From a virus, in IMG/VR virus record IMGVR_UViG_3300030104_003549, positions 16,050 through 39,147 of that record: a stretch of 23,098 bases of DNA, one strand, 5' to 3'. Positions within the stretch are counted from its first letter, which is position 1, and each line of letters starts with the position of its first letter. A program made the translations under genes and the position numbers. Below the pieces are notes generated by a model, which was given only the letters and a program-made list of their open reading frames with translations, was not told the origin of the DNA and ran no database searches. This document shows, in pieces, positions 6,766-13,753 of this stretch.

Positions 6766-8277
6766 TTATTCACCCGATAATACTGCAACATCAGTAGTTA
6801 GGAAAAGATTAGCAATAGACATAGCCGCATCGAAACTTCCTAGTGTAACTAACAATGGGTCAAAGATACCTGCTTCCCTTAAATTAACTTCATTACCAGA
6901 AACCATATCAATTCCCGAATCATATTCGTCATCTAATACAGTATATCTTTCTAAGTCAATACCTGCATTATTTACTAATGTCATAAAAGGTGCAATTAAA
7001 GACTTGTAAACTAGATAATCTCCAGTTACTTCTAAGTCGAGAGCCTTACGTGCATTATATAATGACTTACCGCCGCCGATAATAATTCCTCCCTTTAATG
7101 CAGATTTAGTCGCATTTAGGGCATCATCTAATCTTTCCTTAGTTTCTCTAAGTTCAACAGTAGAGCCAGCACCGACATGAATAACAGCGACTCCGCCAGC
7201 CAATCGGGCTAAACGACGCTTGAGCCTTGCTCTATCCATGCCTTTTGCTTCCTCGATAGTTCCACGCAATTGAGCGATTTTGCTGTCTGTGTTACCTTCT
7301 CCGCCAATCAGAATAGTTTTCTCTTTCGACACCATAACCTTTGAACAACTTCCTAGTTCTGCTAATGTGATTAACTGGGGGTCATCCTTAGATTCAGCAG
7401 TTAATACTTTACCACCAACTAGAGAACAAATATCTCCCAATTCATCAATTTGAGCATCACCAAAGTTAGGTGCAAGAATAGCCGCACATTGAATTGTATT
7501 TGCCATTACATTAGCAATTAAATTATTCAATGCTGAACCTTCCATTCCTTTACACATAATTAGAAGAGGTCTGCTTTGTGCAGAAGATATTTCTAATACT
7601 GGAAGAATATCTTGAAAGTTTCGTATAGAAAGATTTGACATAAATATCAAAGGGTTCTCGAATACTGTTTCACCGTTTTCAGTATTAGCCATAAGATGAC
7701 TTAAATATCCTTCATCAAGTTCAATGCCTTCCTTTACTTCAAGATAAGTCTTGTTAGATTTAGATTCTTCTAAAGCAACAATACCTTCTTTGCCAACAGT
7801 TTTTACGGCTTCATTAATAATAGAAGCCATATCAGCATCATTGTTAGAAGCAATCATAGCAATATCATATACATTATCTTCATCAATTTCAGTAGCCTTT
7901 TCTTTTAAGAATCTAGTTACTTTCATTGAAGCAGTTAATAGTTCTAACTTAAGTTGATGTAGATTATACAATTCTTCTAGTTCTAGAATATTATTACATA
8001 ATGCTTGTGCTAAAACGCAAGCAGTAGTAGTTCCATCACCCGATGTATCTTGAGCCTTTGAAGCAATATCCTGCACTAATTGAATTCCCATCTGAATAAA
8101 TGGGTCATTATTATTAACATACTTAGTGATAGTTACTCCGTCATTAATGACAACTGGAGGATTACCTTGTAAAATAACTGTTTTTGCTTGTGGCCCTAAA
8201 GTTGGTTTAACTGTATCTGCTACAAGATTAATTCCTTCCATTAGTTTTTGTTTAACAGTATCTCCGAATAGAATCAT
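6766..8277 (-). CDS. groEL: Group I chaperonin GroEL (shortened)
   Basis: An ATP-driven folding chamber subunit. The N-terminal equatorial domain shows LGPQAKTVIL (28-37), VINDGVTITK (43-52) and the ATP-binding GDGTTTA (80-86). An apical domain (about 170-350) and the returning equatorial segment 'VELRETKERLDDALNATKSAL...GGIIIGGG' follow. This is group I (GroEL/Hsp60), not an archaeal thermosome. At 503 aa it is about 40 residues shorter than bacterial GroEL and lacks the Gly-Met-rich C-terminal tail, ending in VAVLSGE. It overlaps groES by 4 nt (ATGA). GGTGA precedes the start. It probably folds viral capsid or replication proteins, either as a viral ring or mixed with host subunits. Confidence 0.95.
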   Translation of the reverse strand: MILFGDTVKQKLMEGINLVADTVKPTLGPQAKTVILQGNPPVVINDGVTITKYVNNNDPFIQMGIQLVQDIASKAQDTSGDGTTTACVLAQALCNNILELEELYNLHQLKLELLTASMKVTRFLKEKATEIDEDNVYDIAMIASNNDADMASIINEAVKTVGKEGIVALEESKSNKTYLEVKEGIELDEGYLSHLMANTENGETVFENPLIFMSNLSIRNFQDILPVLEISSAQSRPLLIMCKGMEGSALNNLIANVMANTIQCAAILAPNFGDAQIDELGDICSLVGGKVLTAESKDDPQLITLAELGSCSKVMVSKEKTILIGGEGNTDSKIAQLRGTIEEAKGMDRARLKRRLARLAGGVAVIHVGAGSTVELRETKERLDDALNATKSALKGGIIIGGGKSLYNARKALDLEVTGDYLVYKSLIAPFMTLVNNAGIDLERYTVLDDEYDSGIDMVSGNEVNLREAGIFDPLLVTLGSFDAAMSIANLFLTTDVAVLSGE

Positions 8278-8492
8278 TCAATCACCGCCAAAACATAATC
8301 CTTATGGATAAACTTGTATTCTCCATATTCTTCAATAGGTTTCATTGTAGAGAAGATTACTTTCTTTCCGACTAAAGACCCATGCTCATTAGCACCATCA
8401 ACAACAATACCTACATTATTTTCTTTGATAATAATGCCATTAACGCTTCCTTCGTCTTGCTTTACTATAATATAATTACCGATTGCTTTCAT
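8274..8492 (-). CDS. groES: GroES-like co-chaperonin (minimal)
   Basis: The lid of the GroEL chamber. The 72-aa sequence has the GroES order: an N-terminal strand 'AIGNYIIVKQDEG', then 'NGIIIKENNVGIVVDGA', 'GKKVIFS', and the C-terminal 'YKFIHKDYVLAVIE', which closely matches the canonical 'D-I-L-A-V-I-E' ending. Bacterial GroES is about 95 aa. The missing residues fall in the mobile loop and roof region, so contact with GroEL must be unusual. It is encoded directly upstream of groEL with an ATGA overlap and a GGAGG 7 nt before its start. Confidence 0.85.
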   Translation of the reverse strand: MKAIGNYIIVKQDEGSVNGIIIKENNVGIVVDGANEHGSLVGKKVIFSTMKPIEEYGEYKFIHKDYVLAVIE

Positions 8493-8671
8493 TTGCTTTC
8501 CTCCAACATTTGATTATATGTGTATTTTCCTTTCATACCTTCTTTCCATTTTCTTAAATAGATAAAAGAATCAATTACTTCGGGAAGACATTTCATACAA
8601 ACGTTTCTTCCCGAACACGAAATTATTCCTACTCTAGTTCCTTGAACTTTATTACAAACTAAACACTTCAT
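8489..8671 (-). CDS. Small zinc-binding protein
   Basis: A 60-aa protein with two CxxC pairs: C3-L-V-C6 near the start and C-M-K-C at about 25-28, with one more Cys between (IISCSG). This treble-clef or ribbon-like zinc knuckle is followed by a helical tail (YLRKWKEGMKGKYTYNQM). The ATG overlaps the upstream stop, with GGAGG in the upstream Glu-tail codons. Function unknown; it lies upstream of groES in the same operon. Confidence 0.75.
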   Translation of the reverse strand: MKCLVCNKVQGTRVGIISCSGRNVCMKCLPEVIDSFIYLRKWKEGMKGKYTYNQMLEESK

Positions 8672-8850
8672 TCTTCTTCCTCCAATGATGTTACATGGTT
8701 AGATAATTCATCAACCTTAACATAAACTTCCTCTAACCTATCAAGAGTTTTGTTATATTCATCGAGAATCATAAATGTTATTTTTAATATAGTTTCTCTA
8801 GATTTAGTTTTCAAATGTTCTTTAAACGTATGCATATCCAATGTTCTCAT
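8668..8850 (-). CDS. Small coiled-coil protein
   Basis: A 60-aa helical protein. Residues 20-55 (ILKITFMILDEYNK..., LEEVYVKVDELSNHV) have a leucine/isoleucine heptad pattern. The C-terminal E-E-E-E is encoded by the purine-rich Shine-Dalgarno of the next gene. It overlaps both neighbours by 4 nt. Function unknown. Confidence 0.7.
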   Translation of the reverse strand: MRTLDMHTFKEHLKTKSRETILKITFMILDEYNKTLDRLEEVYVKVDELSNHVTSLEEEE

Positions 8851-9134
8851 TCTTCTTCACTTCCTATAAATACCCACTTCTTTTTCATGGTTCTATCCGT
8901 ATAAGTCCATACATGATTCTTATGAAACTCATCCAAGTCTTTATCTCGTTGAGTTCTTTTAGACCAAGTTACTCCCTTAGTTTTTCTTTCGTTCTTATCA
9001 TTAGGATGATTAGATACATGACGTTGGGTTCTTTCAGTAACAGTTAAATCACCTTTTGGGAATGCTATTTCTTTTCGCTTATATGCCCAAGAATGGCCGC
9101 CTTTAATAGTTCTAAAATTCTGTTTAGTATTCAT
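8847..9134 (-). CDS. Basic hypothetical protein
   Basis: A 95-aa, strongly basic, hydrophilic protein (many Lys/Arg/His/Thr, such as 'TERTQRHVSNHPNDKNERKTKG'). The ATG at 9134 overlaps the JAMM gene stop, with AGGAGG 8 nt upstream; a longer reading from 9152 lacks a ribosome site. Composition suggests nucleic-acid binding, but no motif is recognised. Being coupled to the JAMM gene, it is a candidate partner or substrate. Confidence 0.75.
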   Translation of the reverse strand: MNTKQNFRTIKGGHSWAYKRKEIAFPKGDLTVTERTQRHVSNHPNDKNERKTKGVTWSKRTQRDKDLDEFHKNHVWTYTDRTMKKKWVFIGSEEE

Positions 9135-9700
9135 TCCTCTTCCTCCTGACAATTTTCACAAATCCATTCAACAGGAGGTGTTCCTGAATCAGTCCAACAT
9201 GAACATTTTTTTTCATATTGCTGTTGAATATGTTGTTCACCTAAATTACTTTCTTGAATAACTAGAACATTAGGGTCAGTATTCTGCCAAAACCCAAAGT
9301 GTTCATATCCACCAAGCACATATGCTTCTTTCATATTCTTTTGCCAAATATTGACAGTATTCCAATCAGTTCCGCTAAAATAAGCACGACCAAATGGATG
9401 AGTATGAATCCAACATTTAATAGGTAATTTCAATCCAGCAGGTTCTTGCATAAATGCAACAAAACCACTTGAACCTGATGATACAAAACAATTATCGTTA
9501 TCATCAATAACTACTTGAACTTCAAGGTTAGGTAGGATTCTAGTAGACATATCCCAAATAACATTAAAGAAAGCCTGTTGAGCAAAAGGCTCAAGTTGAG
9601 TTTCTTCATTCTCCCATAATTGTCGTCTACCCCAAGTATCTTGAATACTGAATTTTACATAGGCTCGTCTATTCTTCATTTCTTCTTCATATGTTATCAT
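9131..9700 (-). CDS. JAB/JAMM metalloprotease (deubiquitinase-like) with C-terminal zinc knuckle
   Basis: A 189-aa protein. The JAMM zinc-site motif is intact: H99-T-H101-P followed by S109-x-x-D112 (WIHTHPFGRAYFSGTDW). JAMM enzymes cleave isopeptide bonds or C-terminal extensions of ubiquitin-like proteins. The upstream catalytic Glu cannot be assigned safely by eye. A Cys-rich tail (C-S-C at 166-168 and C-E-N-C at 181-184) forms a likely zinc knuckle, then ends in Glu. I chose ATG 9700 because GGTGA is 5 nt upstream; the ATG at 9712 has none. It lies one gene downstream of the E1-like gene, pointing to one Ubl pathway. Alternatives are a tail-assembly peptidase or a CysO/Mec-type thiocarboxylate hydrolase. 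Confidence 0.85.
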   Translation of the reverse strand: MITYEEEMKNRRAYVKFSIQDTWGRRQLWENEETQLEPFAQQAFFNVIWDMSTRILPNLEVQVVIDDNDNCFVSSGSSGFVAFMQEPAGLKLPIKCWIHTHPFGRAYFSGTDWNTVNIWQKNMKEAYVLGGYEHFGFWQNTDPNVLVIQESNLGEQHIQQQYEKKCSCWTDSGTPPVEWICENCQEEEE

Positions 9701-10433
9701 TATATTCACCATTTAGTTTATCTAATTTCTTTTGTAGTTTAGCCGCTTTCTTTAGTTTACGACGTTCTCTCCATGAGAGCCTTTCCTTTCGGGCTTCTGC
9801 AATCTTTTCAGATGTAAGTCTATCTACTTCGATAGTATATTTTTCAAACTTCTTAGTCCAAGAATGATTTATGTTTTCGATTTCTCTAGTTAGAGTAACA
9901 CATTTTGCTTCTAGCAAAGAGTTCTTAGTTCTAAGAATCTTAATATCTTCTTTCTTTTGTTCTAGTAATTGAGCAACCTTATCAGCCGCTAATTTTAGAT
10001 TAGATTTCTTTCTATCAACAGAGTTTAACTGTTGCTTCAAGGCATTTTGCTTGAAAGAAAATCCTTTTGTATAAAATCTATTCTTTACTCCTGCTAAAGA
10101 CCTGCCCATTTCTTTAGATGCTCTTTCTAACTCATCTAAAGAAGATATTTCGCTAAGGTAGTTATCTTCATTCTTAGTCCATCTTTTTGCAGAATAGCCT
10201 GTTTTTCTAGCCTTTCTAGTCTTAACTGGCTTCTTAATTGTAACCTTCCTAGTATTCTTCTTTAGTGGTTGTTTAAGAACATTCTTTCTTAAAGAAACAA
10301 CCATAGCATATATGGATTGGTATGTTCTATCTTCTCCAAACTTAGTGTGAAATCTCTTCACAATTTGTTTAGGCTTCTTATTCAAGTGCATTGTTAAAAA
10401 TGCTTTTTCTTCTGTTGTCCATTTCTTGTTCAT
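9687..10433 (-). CDS. Double Myb/SANT DNA-binding protein with long coiled coil
   Basis: A 248-aa basic protein. The first Myb/SANT-like unit starts near residue 4 (KWTTEEKAFLTMHL...) and ends in 'YQSIYAMVVSLRK'. The second starts near 85 (RWTKNEDNYLSEI...) and ends in 'SLAGVKNRFYTKGF'. Between them is a Lys/Arg-rich linker (KNTRKVTIKKPVKTRKARK). From about 130 on there is a long coiled coil (KVAQLLEQKKEDIKILRTKN...), then a basic end 'WRERRKLKKAAK'. This suggests a dimeric DNA-binding regulator or packaging protein. I use ATG 10433 because AGGAG lies 9 nt upstream; the ATG at 10442 is directly against that site. It lies between the E1 and JAMM genes. Confidence 0.75.
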   Translation of the reverse strand: MNKKWTTEEKAFLTMHLNKKPKQIVKRFHTKFGEDRTYQSIYAMVVSLRKNVLKQPLKKNTRKVTIKKPVKTRKARKTGYSAKRWTKNEDNYLSEISSLDELERASKEMGRSLAGVKNRFYTKGFSFKQNALKQQLNSVDRKKSNLKLAADKVAQLLEQKKEDIKILRTKNSLLEAKCVTLTREIENINHSWTKKFEKYTIEVDRLTSEKIAEARKERLSWRERRKLKKAAKLQKKLDKLNGEYNDNI

Positions 10434-10446
10434 ATTTTTCATCTCC

Positions 10447-11004
10447 TTATAGATTAATCATCATAAAATCCTTTAGTTCTTCATCATTGAAGAATTTTTG
10501 CGCCCATTGTGCGCCCATTCCTGCGATTGCAATTTGTAGGAATTGCACGTTTTTATTCGTTCCATCCCAACTATCTCCTTGACAACTGTAACTTCTGTTA
10601 TCTCCTGCAAGTAATGTATCATACATCTTTGGGTCGGAAAGGCTTGAAATAAAAGCGGCGTTTCTACCCTGCGCTCGGAGGTCAAGCCATTTAATACTTG
10701 TGTTGTATAACGTGCGTCTTACTCCCAAGTTATCTACACAGCACATAACTAGGTCAAAACCTTGCATCTGTTTCTCTGTCAATATAGGATATTGACTCGC
10801 AAAATGCACTGATGTATATTCATCTCTCATAACCATCGCTTTGTTTTGCCCAACGTGTCCTTTCTTAAAGTTTTGATAAGTTAAGTTCTTATCCTCAACT
10901 GTATCGGGGTCTGCTACTGTTATGTGATATAAACCAACTTTGTCTAAAAACTGAATCAAAAATGACCCAATTCCACCTGCTCCAATTACTAATACTTTTC
11001 TCAT
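10447..11004 (-). CDS. E1-like/ThiF-family Ubl-activating enzyme
   Basis: A 185-aa Rossmann enzyme expected to adenylate the C-terminal Gly of a ubiquitin-like protein. It shows GAGGIG (residues 8-13), the acidic ribose site ADPDTVEDKNLTYQNF (31-46, with the family N40 and Q44), K55 in 'GQNKA', and the Mg-site Asp in CCVDN (D91). C141 in 'SYSCQGDS' is the best candidate catalytic Cys. No CxxC zinc pairs as in MoeB/UbaA are visible, and the length (UbaA/MoeB are about 250-270 aa) indicates a minimal E1. The ATG overlaps the upstream zinc-ribbon stop (ATGA). Alternative: a ThiF/MoeB-type sulfur-transfer enzyme; the JAMM and Ubl in the window favour conjugation or Ubl processing. Confidence 0.85.
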   Translation of the reverse strand: MRKVLVIGAGGIGSFLIQFLDKVGLYHITVADPDTVEDKNLTYQNFKKGHVGQNKAMVMRDEYTSVHFASQYPILTEKQMQGFDLVMCCVDNLGVRRTLYNTSIKWLDLRAQGRNAAFISSLSDPKMYDTLLAGDNRSYSCQGDSWDGTNKNVQFLQIAIAGMGAQWAQKFFNDEELKDFMMINL

Positions 11005-11162
11005 TCTAATCCACCTTCTCTAACAAACTGAATAAAATCCATTCCATATTCTTTATTACATTCTATACATTTACAATTTGTATCTGTTGGTTTCCAATGC
11101 ACTAATGAATAACTTCTGCATTCTAAACATTGTACGTCGTTAATTGCTTTATCTTTTCTCAT
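11001..11162 (-). CDS. Small zinc-ribbon protein
   Basis: A 53-aa ORF between TFB and the E1-like gene. It has C-L-E-C at 12-15 and a second cluster C30-K-C-I-E-C35, a rubredoxin-like or ribbon knuckle. GGAG lies 8 nt before its ATG, it starts 2 nt after the TFB stop, and its stop overlaps the E1 start. It ends R-E-G-G-L-E; a C-terminal GG is noted, but the body is a zinc finger, not a beta-grasp. Confidence 0.7.
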   Translation of the reverse strand: MRKDKAINDVQCLECRSYSLVHWKPTDTNCKCIECNKEYGMDFIQFVREGGLE

Positions 11163-11164
11163 AT

Positions 11165-12004
11165 TTATTTCTCCATTAAGTTATTTACTTCTTTTCCTTT
11201 AACTTCTTTAACTGATGTTTTGCCAATCAGTTGCAGAATTGATTTTGTTTGTTTATAGATATTTTTTCTCTGAAAAGACGTAGCACTTGCTACGTTCTCA
11301 GCAGTTATCTTATAACAATGCATATTTATTGCTATCCAGCAAATGCTTGCATTGTAGCATCTTCCTTTATTGAATGTAGTTTCAATGAGTAAACTCTCAA
11401 AGAAATCATATACCTTTTCACATCGTGCTTGAAATAGCGGTTCTTCTGAAATTAAAGCAGTTGTTTTGCTAAATTCAAACCTATGGTTTGAAAAGGCTGT
11501 TTGTCTTAAAGACTTTGTAATTCTATTAACAACCTTTCTTACCTTTTTAGGATTACAAGAAAATTCAGAACTAACTTCTTTATACGACAAAGGAGTACCA
11601 TTTTCTCTAAGAACATAGCATACTACTGCTGATGCCCTGACTTCAAGAGAATCTCCAGTATTAAAGAAGCCTTTTCGATACAAGGAAAGATACAGTTCTT
11701 CTGTTCTGTATTTAAGAGAAATAAAACTAAACTTAGATAGAATCATATTACAATGAGTAAGTGCATTCTGTACTGTTCTAGGAATAAGATTATCGGTATT
11801 CCATTTATTAAATTTGTGAGAACCTTTTCCTGTGATTATGGAACCTAGTCTATTATCTGGGCTTCTTTGTGGAGTTCCTTCTACATAAGAAACTCCTTCA
11901 TCGAAAGCGTCATAAATCATGACTAATCCACAACTAGTGCAGACCTTTTCTCCTAATCTTTCATCAAATTTAAATTCCCTTTCTCCGCATTCTTCACATT
12001 TCAT
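11165..12004 (-). CDS. tfb: Transcription factor B (TFIIB homologue)
   Basis: A 279-aa archaeal-type TFB, which bridges TATA-bound TBP and RNA polymerase. The N-terminal zinc ribbon has C3-E-E-C6 and C22-T-S-C25. The B-reader/linker follows (TPQRSPDNRLGSIITGKG, 44-61). Two cyclin-like repeats come next, the first around 'SLEVRASAVVCYVLRENGTPLSYKEVS' and the second around 'NASICWIAINMHCYKITAENVASATS'. At 279 aa it is a little short (cellular TFB about 300). I use ATG 12004 because GGAGA is 8 nt upstream; a TTG at 12019 is also open. It overlaps the upstream gene by 11 nt. It probably redirects host RNA polymerase to viral promoters such as the TATA box at 16299-16306. Confidence 0.9.
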   Translation of the reverse strand: MKCEECGEREFKFDERLGEKVCTSCGLVMIYDAFDEGVSYVEGTPQRSPDNRLGSIITGKGSHKFNKWNTDNLIPRTVQNALTHCNMILSKFSFISLKYRTEELYLSLYRKGFFNTGDSLEVRASAVVCYVLRENGTPLSYKEVSSEFSCNPKKVRKVVNRITKSLRQTAFSNHRFEFSKTTALISEEPLFQARCEKVYDFFESLLIETTFNKGRCYNASICWIAINMHCYKITAENVASATSFQRKNIYKQTKSILQLIGKTSVKEVKGKEVNNLMEK

Positions 12005-13259
12005 TATTATTCTCTCCAAGAAGTCTTGTTATTTCTTCATTTTTATTATATTTAGCATCAGCATCAGAATAGATATAGTTTCTGATGGTGTGAACTAAAC
12101 TAAGTAACATTTCATCATTCATCGTGCAAAGAATCCTAGCAACATATTGGTCGCCTAATGAAGAACCCGTTGCTAAATTATCAATACAAATCGGCCCACG
12201 CCATTCTGGAGCAGATAACAAAAGATATTGTGAATCAGTTTCAGGATTTATGATTGGTTTGTTATTTCCATCATATGCTCTAACTTTAGCAGGTTGCCAA
12301 ATTTGTACGCTAACTTTCTGTAAATCAGAACTATTTCTTTTATCTGTAATTTTCCAATCGTATAGTTTGCCTCTTACGAAGATATGAGTTATCTCTCCTT
12401 CATCATCATAAACCGCAACAATTCTCTTTTTGTATTTTTCAAGAGTTTCTTGAAGAAGTTGTTGCGCTCTTCTCTCGACAATATCTCCAGTTCTATTCTG
12501 TTGTAGAAACTCTTTCATGAGTTTTAATTCTGCTTCAGAAGGAGTTCTACCTATTAATCTTTCATATAGGTTACTGGGCGTTAGGTTCTTCCAACTGCCT
12601 CTAGAATGACCATGCCTATATGTATTACAGAAAGTATTCAAATCATCTTTTGATATTTCTCCCCAAATACCATCACTAAGTTCTAGTGCGTAAGTATCTA
12701 AACCTATTTGATTAACATTAAGTCTAACCTCAATCTTACTATATCTCCCTTCTCTTTCATAGAAATGATAAGGAACTTTATTTTCTAAAACATAGTGTAT
12801 ATTTTCAGGAGTATCTAAGTATTCATTCAAAGCACTAAACAGTTTCATTATGTTGCTCTCATTTATACTCATAATCGCTAATTTAGCCAATGCTCCACAA
12901 ACAGTATCTAGTGTAGTATAGTGGCCGTTAATGTTTATTCTTCCCTTAGACTTTTCTATACTAATCGGCATTCCACTAATAGTTAGTTGAACATTGAAAT
13001 CACTAGAATCAGGATTAGACTTAAAAGAAGGATTATGCCTACTATAATATCTACTACTTCTTCTTCTCTTCACTAAATTTCTTTTAAAGTAATCCTTAGT
13101 TGCAGAGAAGATGGGATTTGTCGAATTATGTCGATAATTATGCCAATCAATATTACAATGTGCTTCAACATAATAAGTTTCAGACAATATATCAATTTTA
13201 ACAATGTCCCTTGTTTGGCTGTCATCAGCCCTGTTTATTCTTAATTCTACTTCTGTCAT
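11994..13259 (-). CDS. Hypothetical 421-aa protein
   Basis: A large unknown protein at the head of the TFB-E1-JAMM gene run. Residues 1-60 include a beta-rich start. Residues 60-80 are very basic (KRRRSSRYYSRH). Residues about 85-200 look alpha/beta (QLTISGMPISIEKSKGRINI...). Residues 240-280 are helical. Residues 285-395 form a beta-rich C-terminal domain with 'APEWRGPICIDNLATGSSLGD' (350-370, split here by C358). The 'G-x-I-C-I-D' around C358 superficially resembles the active-site strand of E2 ubiquitin-conjugating enzymes, but the E2 HPN motif is missing, so I do not assign it. The ribosome site is weak. No family recognised. Confidence 0.85.
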   Translation of the reverse strand: MTEVELRINRADDSQTRDIVKIDILSETYYVEAHCNIDWHNYRHNSTNPIFSATKDYFKRNLVKRRRSSRYYSRHNPSFKSNPDSSDFNVQLTISGMPISIEKSKGRININGHYTTLDTVCGALAKLAIMSINESNIMKLFSALNEYLDTPENIHYVLENKVPYHFYEREGRYSKIEVRLNVNQIGLDTYALELSDGIWGEISKDDLNTFCNTYRHGHSRGSWKNLTPSNLYERLIGRTPSEAELKLMKEFLQQNRTGDIVERRAQQLLQETLEKYKKRIVAVYDDEGEITHIFVRGKLYDWKITDKRNSSDLQKVSVQIWQPAKVRAYDGNNKPIINPETDSQYLLLSAPEWRGPICIDNLATGSSLGDQYVARILCTMNDEMLLSLVHTIRNYIYSDADAKYNKNEEITRLLGENNNEM

Positions 13260-13263
13260 AATA

Positions 13264-13431
13264 TCACATCATAAATAATTTATCATCTACGTTGCTTTCG
13301 CAAGCAAGATGAACTTCCTTTTTAATTTCTTCGGGAATCAATAATTGACCCCCACATATTCTACATCTAGTGGCGATTCTTTTGCCATAGGCTCTATGAC
13401 TCGCTACATAGTCTGGATTCTTTTCTTTCAT
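13264..13431 (-). CDS. Small zinc-finger-like protein
   Basis: A 55-aa ORF with GGAG about 8 nt before its ATG. It carries C-R-I-C-G-G at 23-26 and 'HLAC' at 41-44, giving a possible C2HC zinc site, within a basic context (HRAYGKRIATR). It overlaps the upstream gene by 38 nt and ends 4 nt before the 421-aa gene. Function unknown. Confidence 0.6.
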   Translation of the reverse strand: MKEKNPDYVASHRAYGKRIATRCRICGGQLLIPEEIKKEVHLACESNVDDKLFMM

Positions 13432-13753
13432 TATACTTACTCCTTATTTTTATAAAAAATTCCTTATTGTTTTTTTCCATGTAATTATACATTCTTTTCT
13501 TATCAAAAACATCCCTTTCTAGAAACTTAATGAAACCTAATTCTTTCGCTTCTTCTATATCCCACAAGCATTTTTCGTATAAAATACGAATAAGACGAAG
13601 TTTCTTAGCGTCGTCTGATTTGGTCTGCTCACAAACATTCAACGTGTGAATTAAACTAATAAAACTATCGTCAGAGAAATCTCTCGATAAATGAATCGAG
13701 TAGAATTCTAAATCTGAATAACTAATCTTAGGTAATGAAATATTAGATTTCAC
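13394..13753 (-). CDS. Hypothetical helical protein
   Basis: A protein of about 119 aa. The best start is GTG at 13753 with AGGTGG about 6 nt upstream, overlapping the end of the reductase by 11 nt; a GTG at 13783 is also open. The sequence is charged and helical (KKLRLIRILYEKCLWDIEEAK..., FIKFLERDVFDKKRMYNYMEK), with no recognised motif. It is translationally coupled to the ribonucleotide reductase gene. Confidence 0.7.
   Translation of the reverse strand: MKSNISLPKISYSDLEFYSIHLSRDFSDDSFISLIHTLNVCEQTKSDDAKKLRLIRILYEKCLWDIEEAKELGFIKFLERDVFDKKRMYNYMEKNNKEFFIKIRSKYNERKESRLCSES

Noticed and set aside
6766-8492. Bacteriophage origin suggested by GroEL/GroES
   Set aside because: RFC subunits, TFB, PC4-like and histone-fold proteins point to an archaeal host; group I chaperonins are also found in some archaea and their viruses.
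11001-11162. 53-aa protein ending R-E-G-G-L-E as a second Ubl
   Set aside because: Its Cys pairs form a zinc ribbon and no beta-grasp pattern is present; the GG is probably incidental.
11994-13259. Firm E2 assignment of the 421-aa protein
   Set aside because: Only a G-x-I-C-I-D likeness is seen; no HPN motif and no clear UBC helix order.
13292-13307. Hairpin TTGCTT/AAGCAA
   Set aside because: Inside the 55-aa zinc ORF with no terminator tail; no reason to call it a site.
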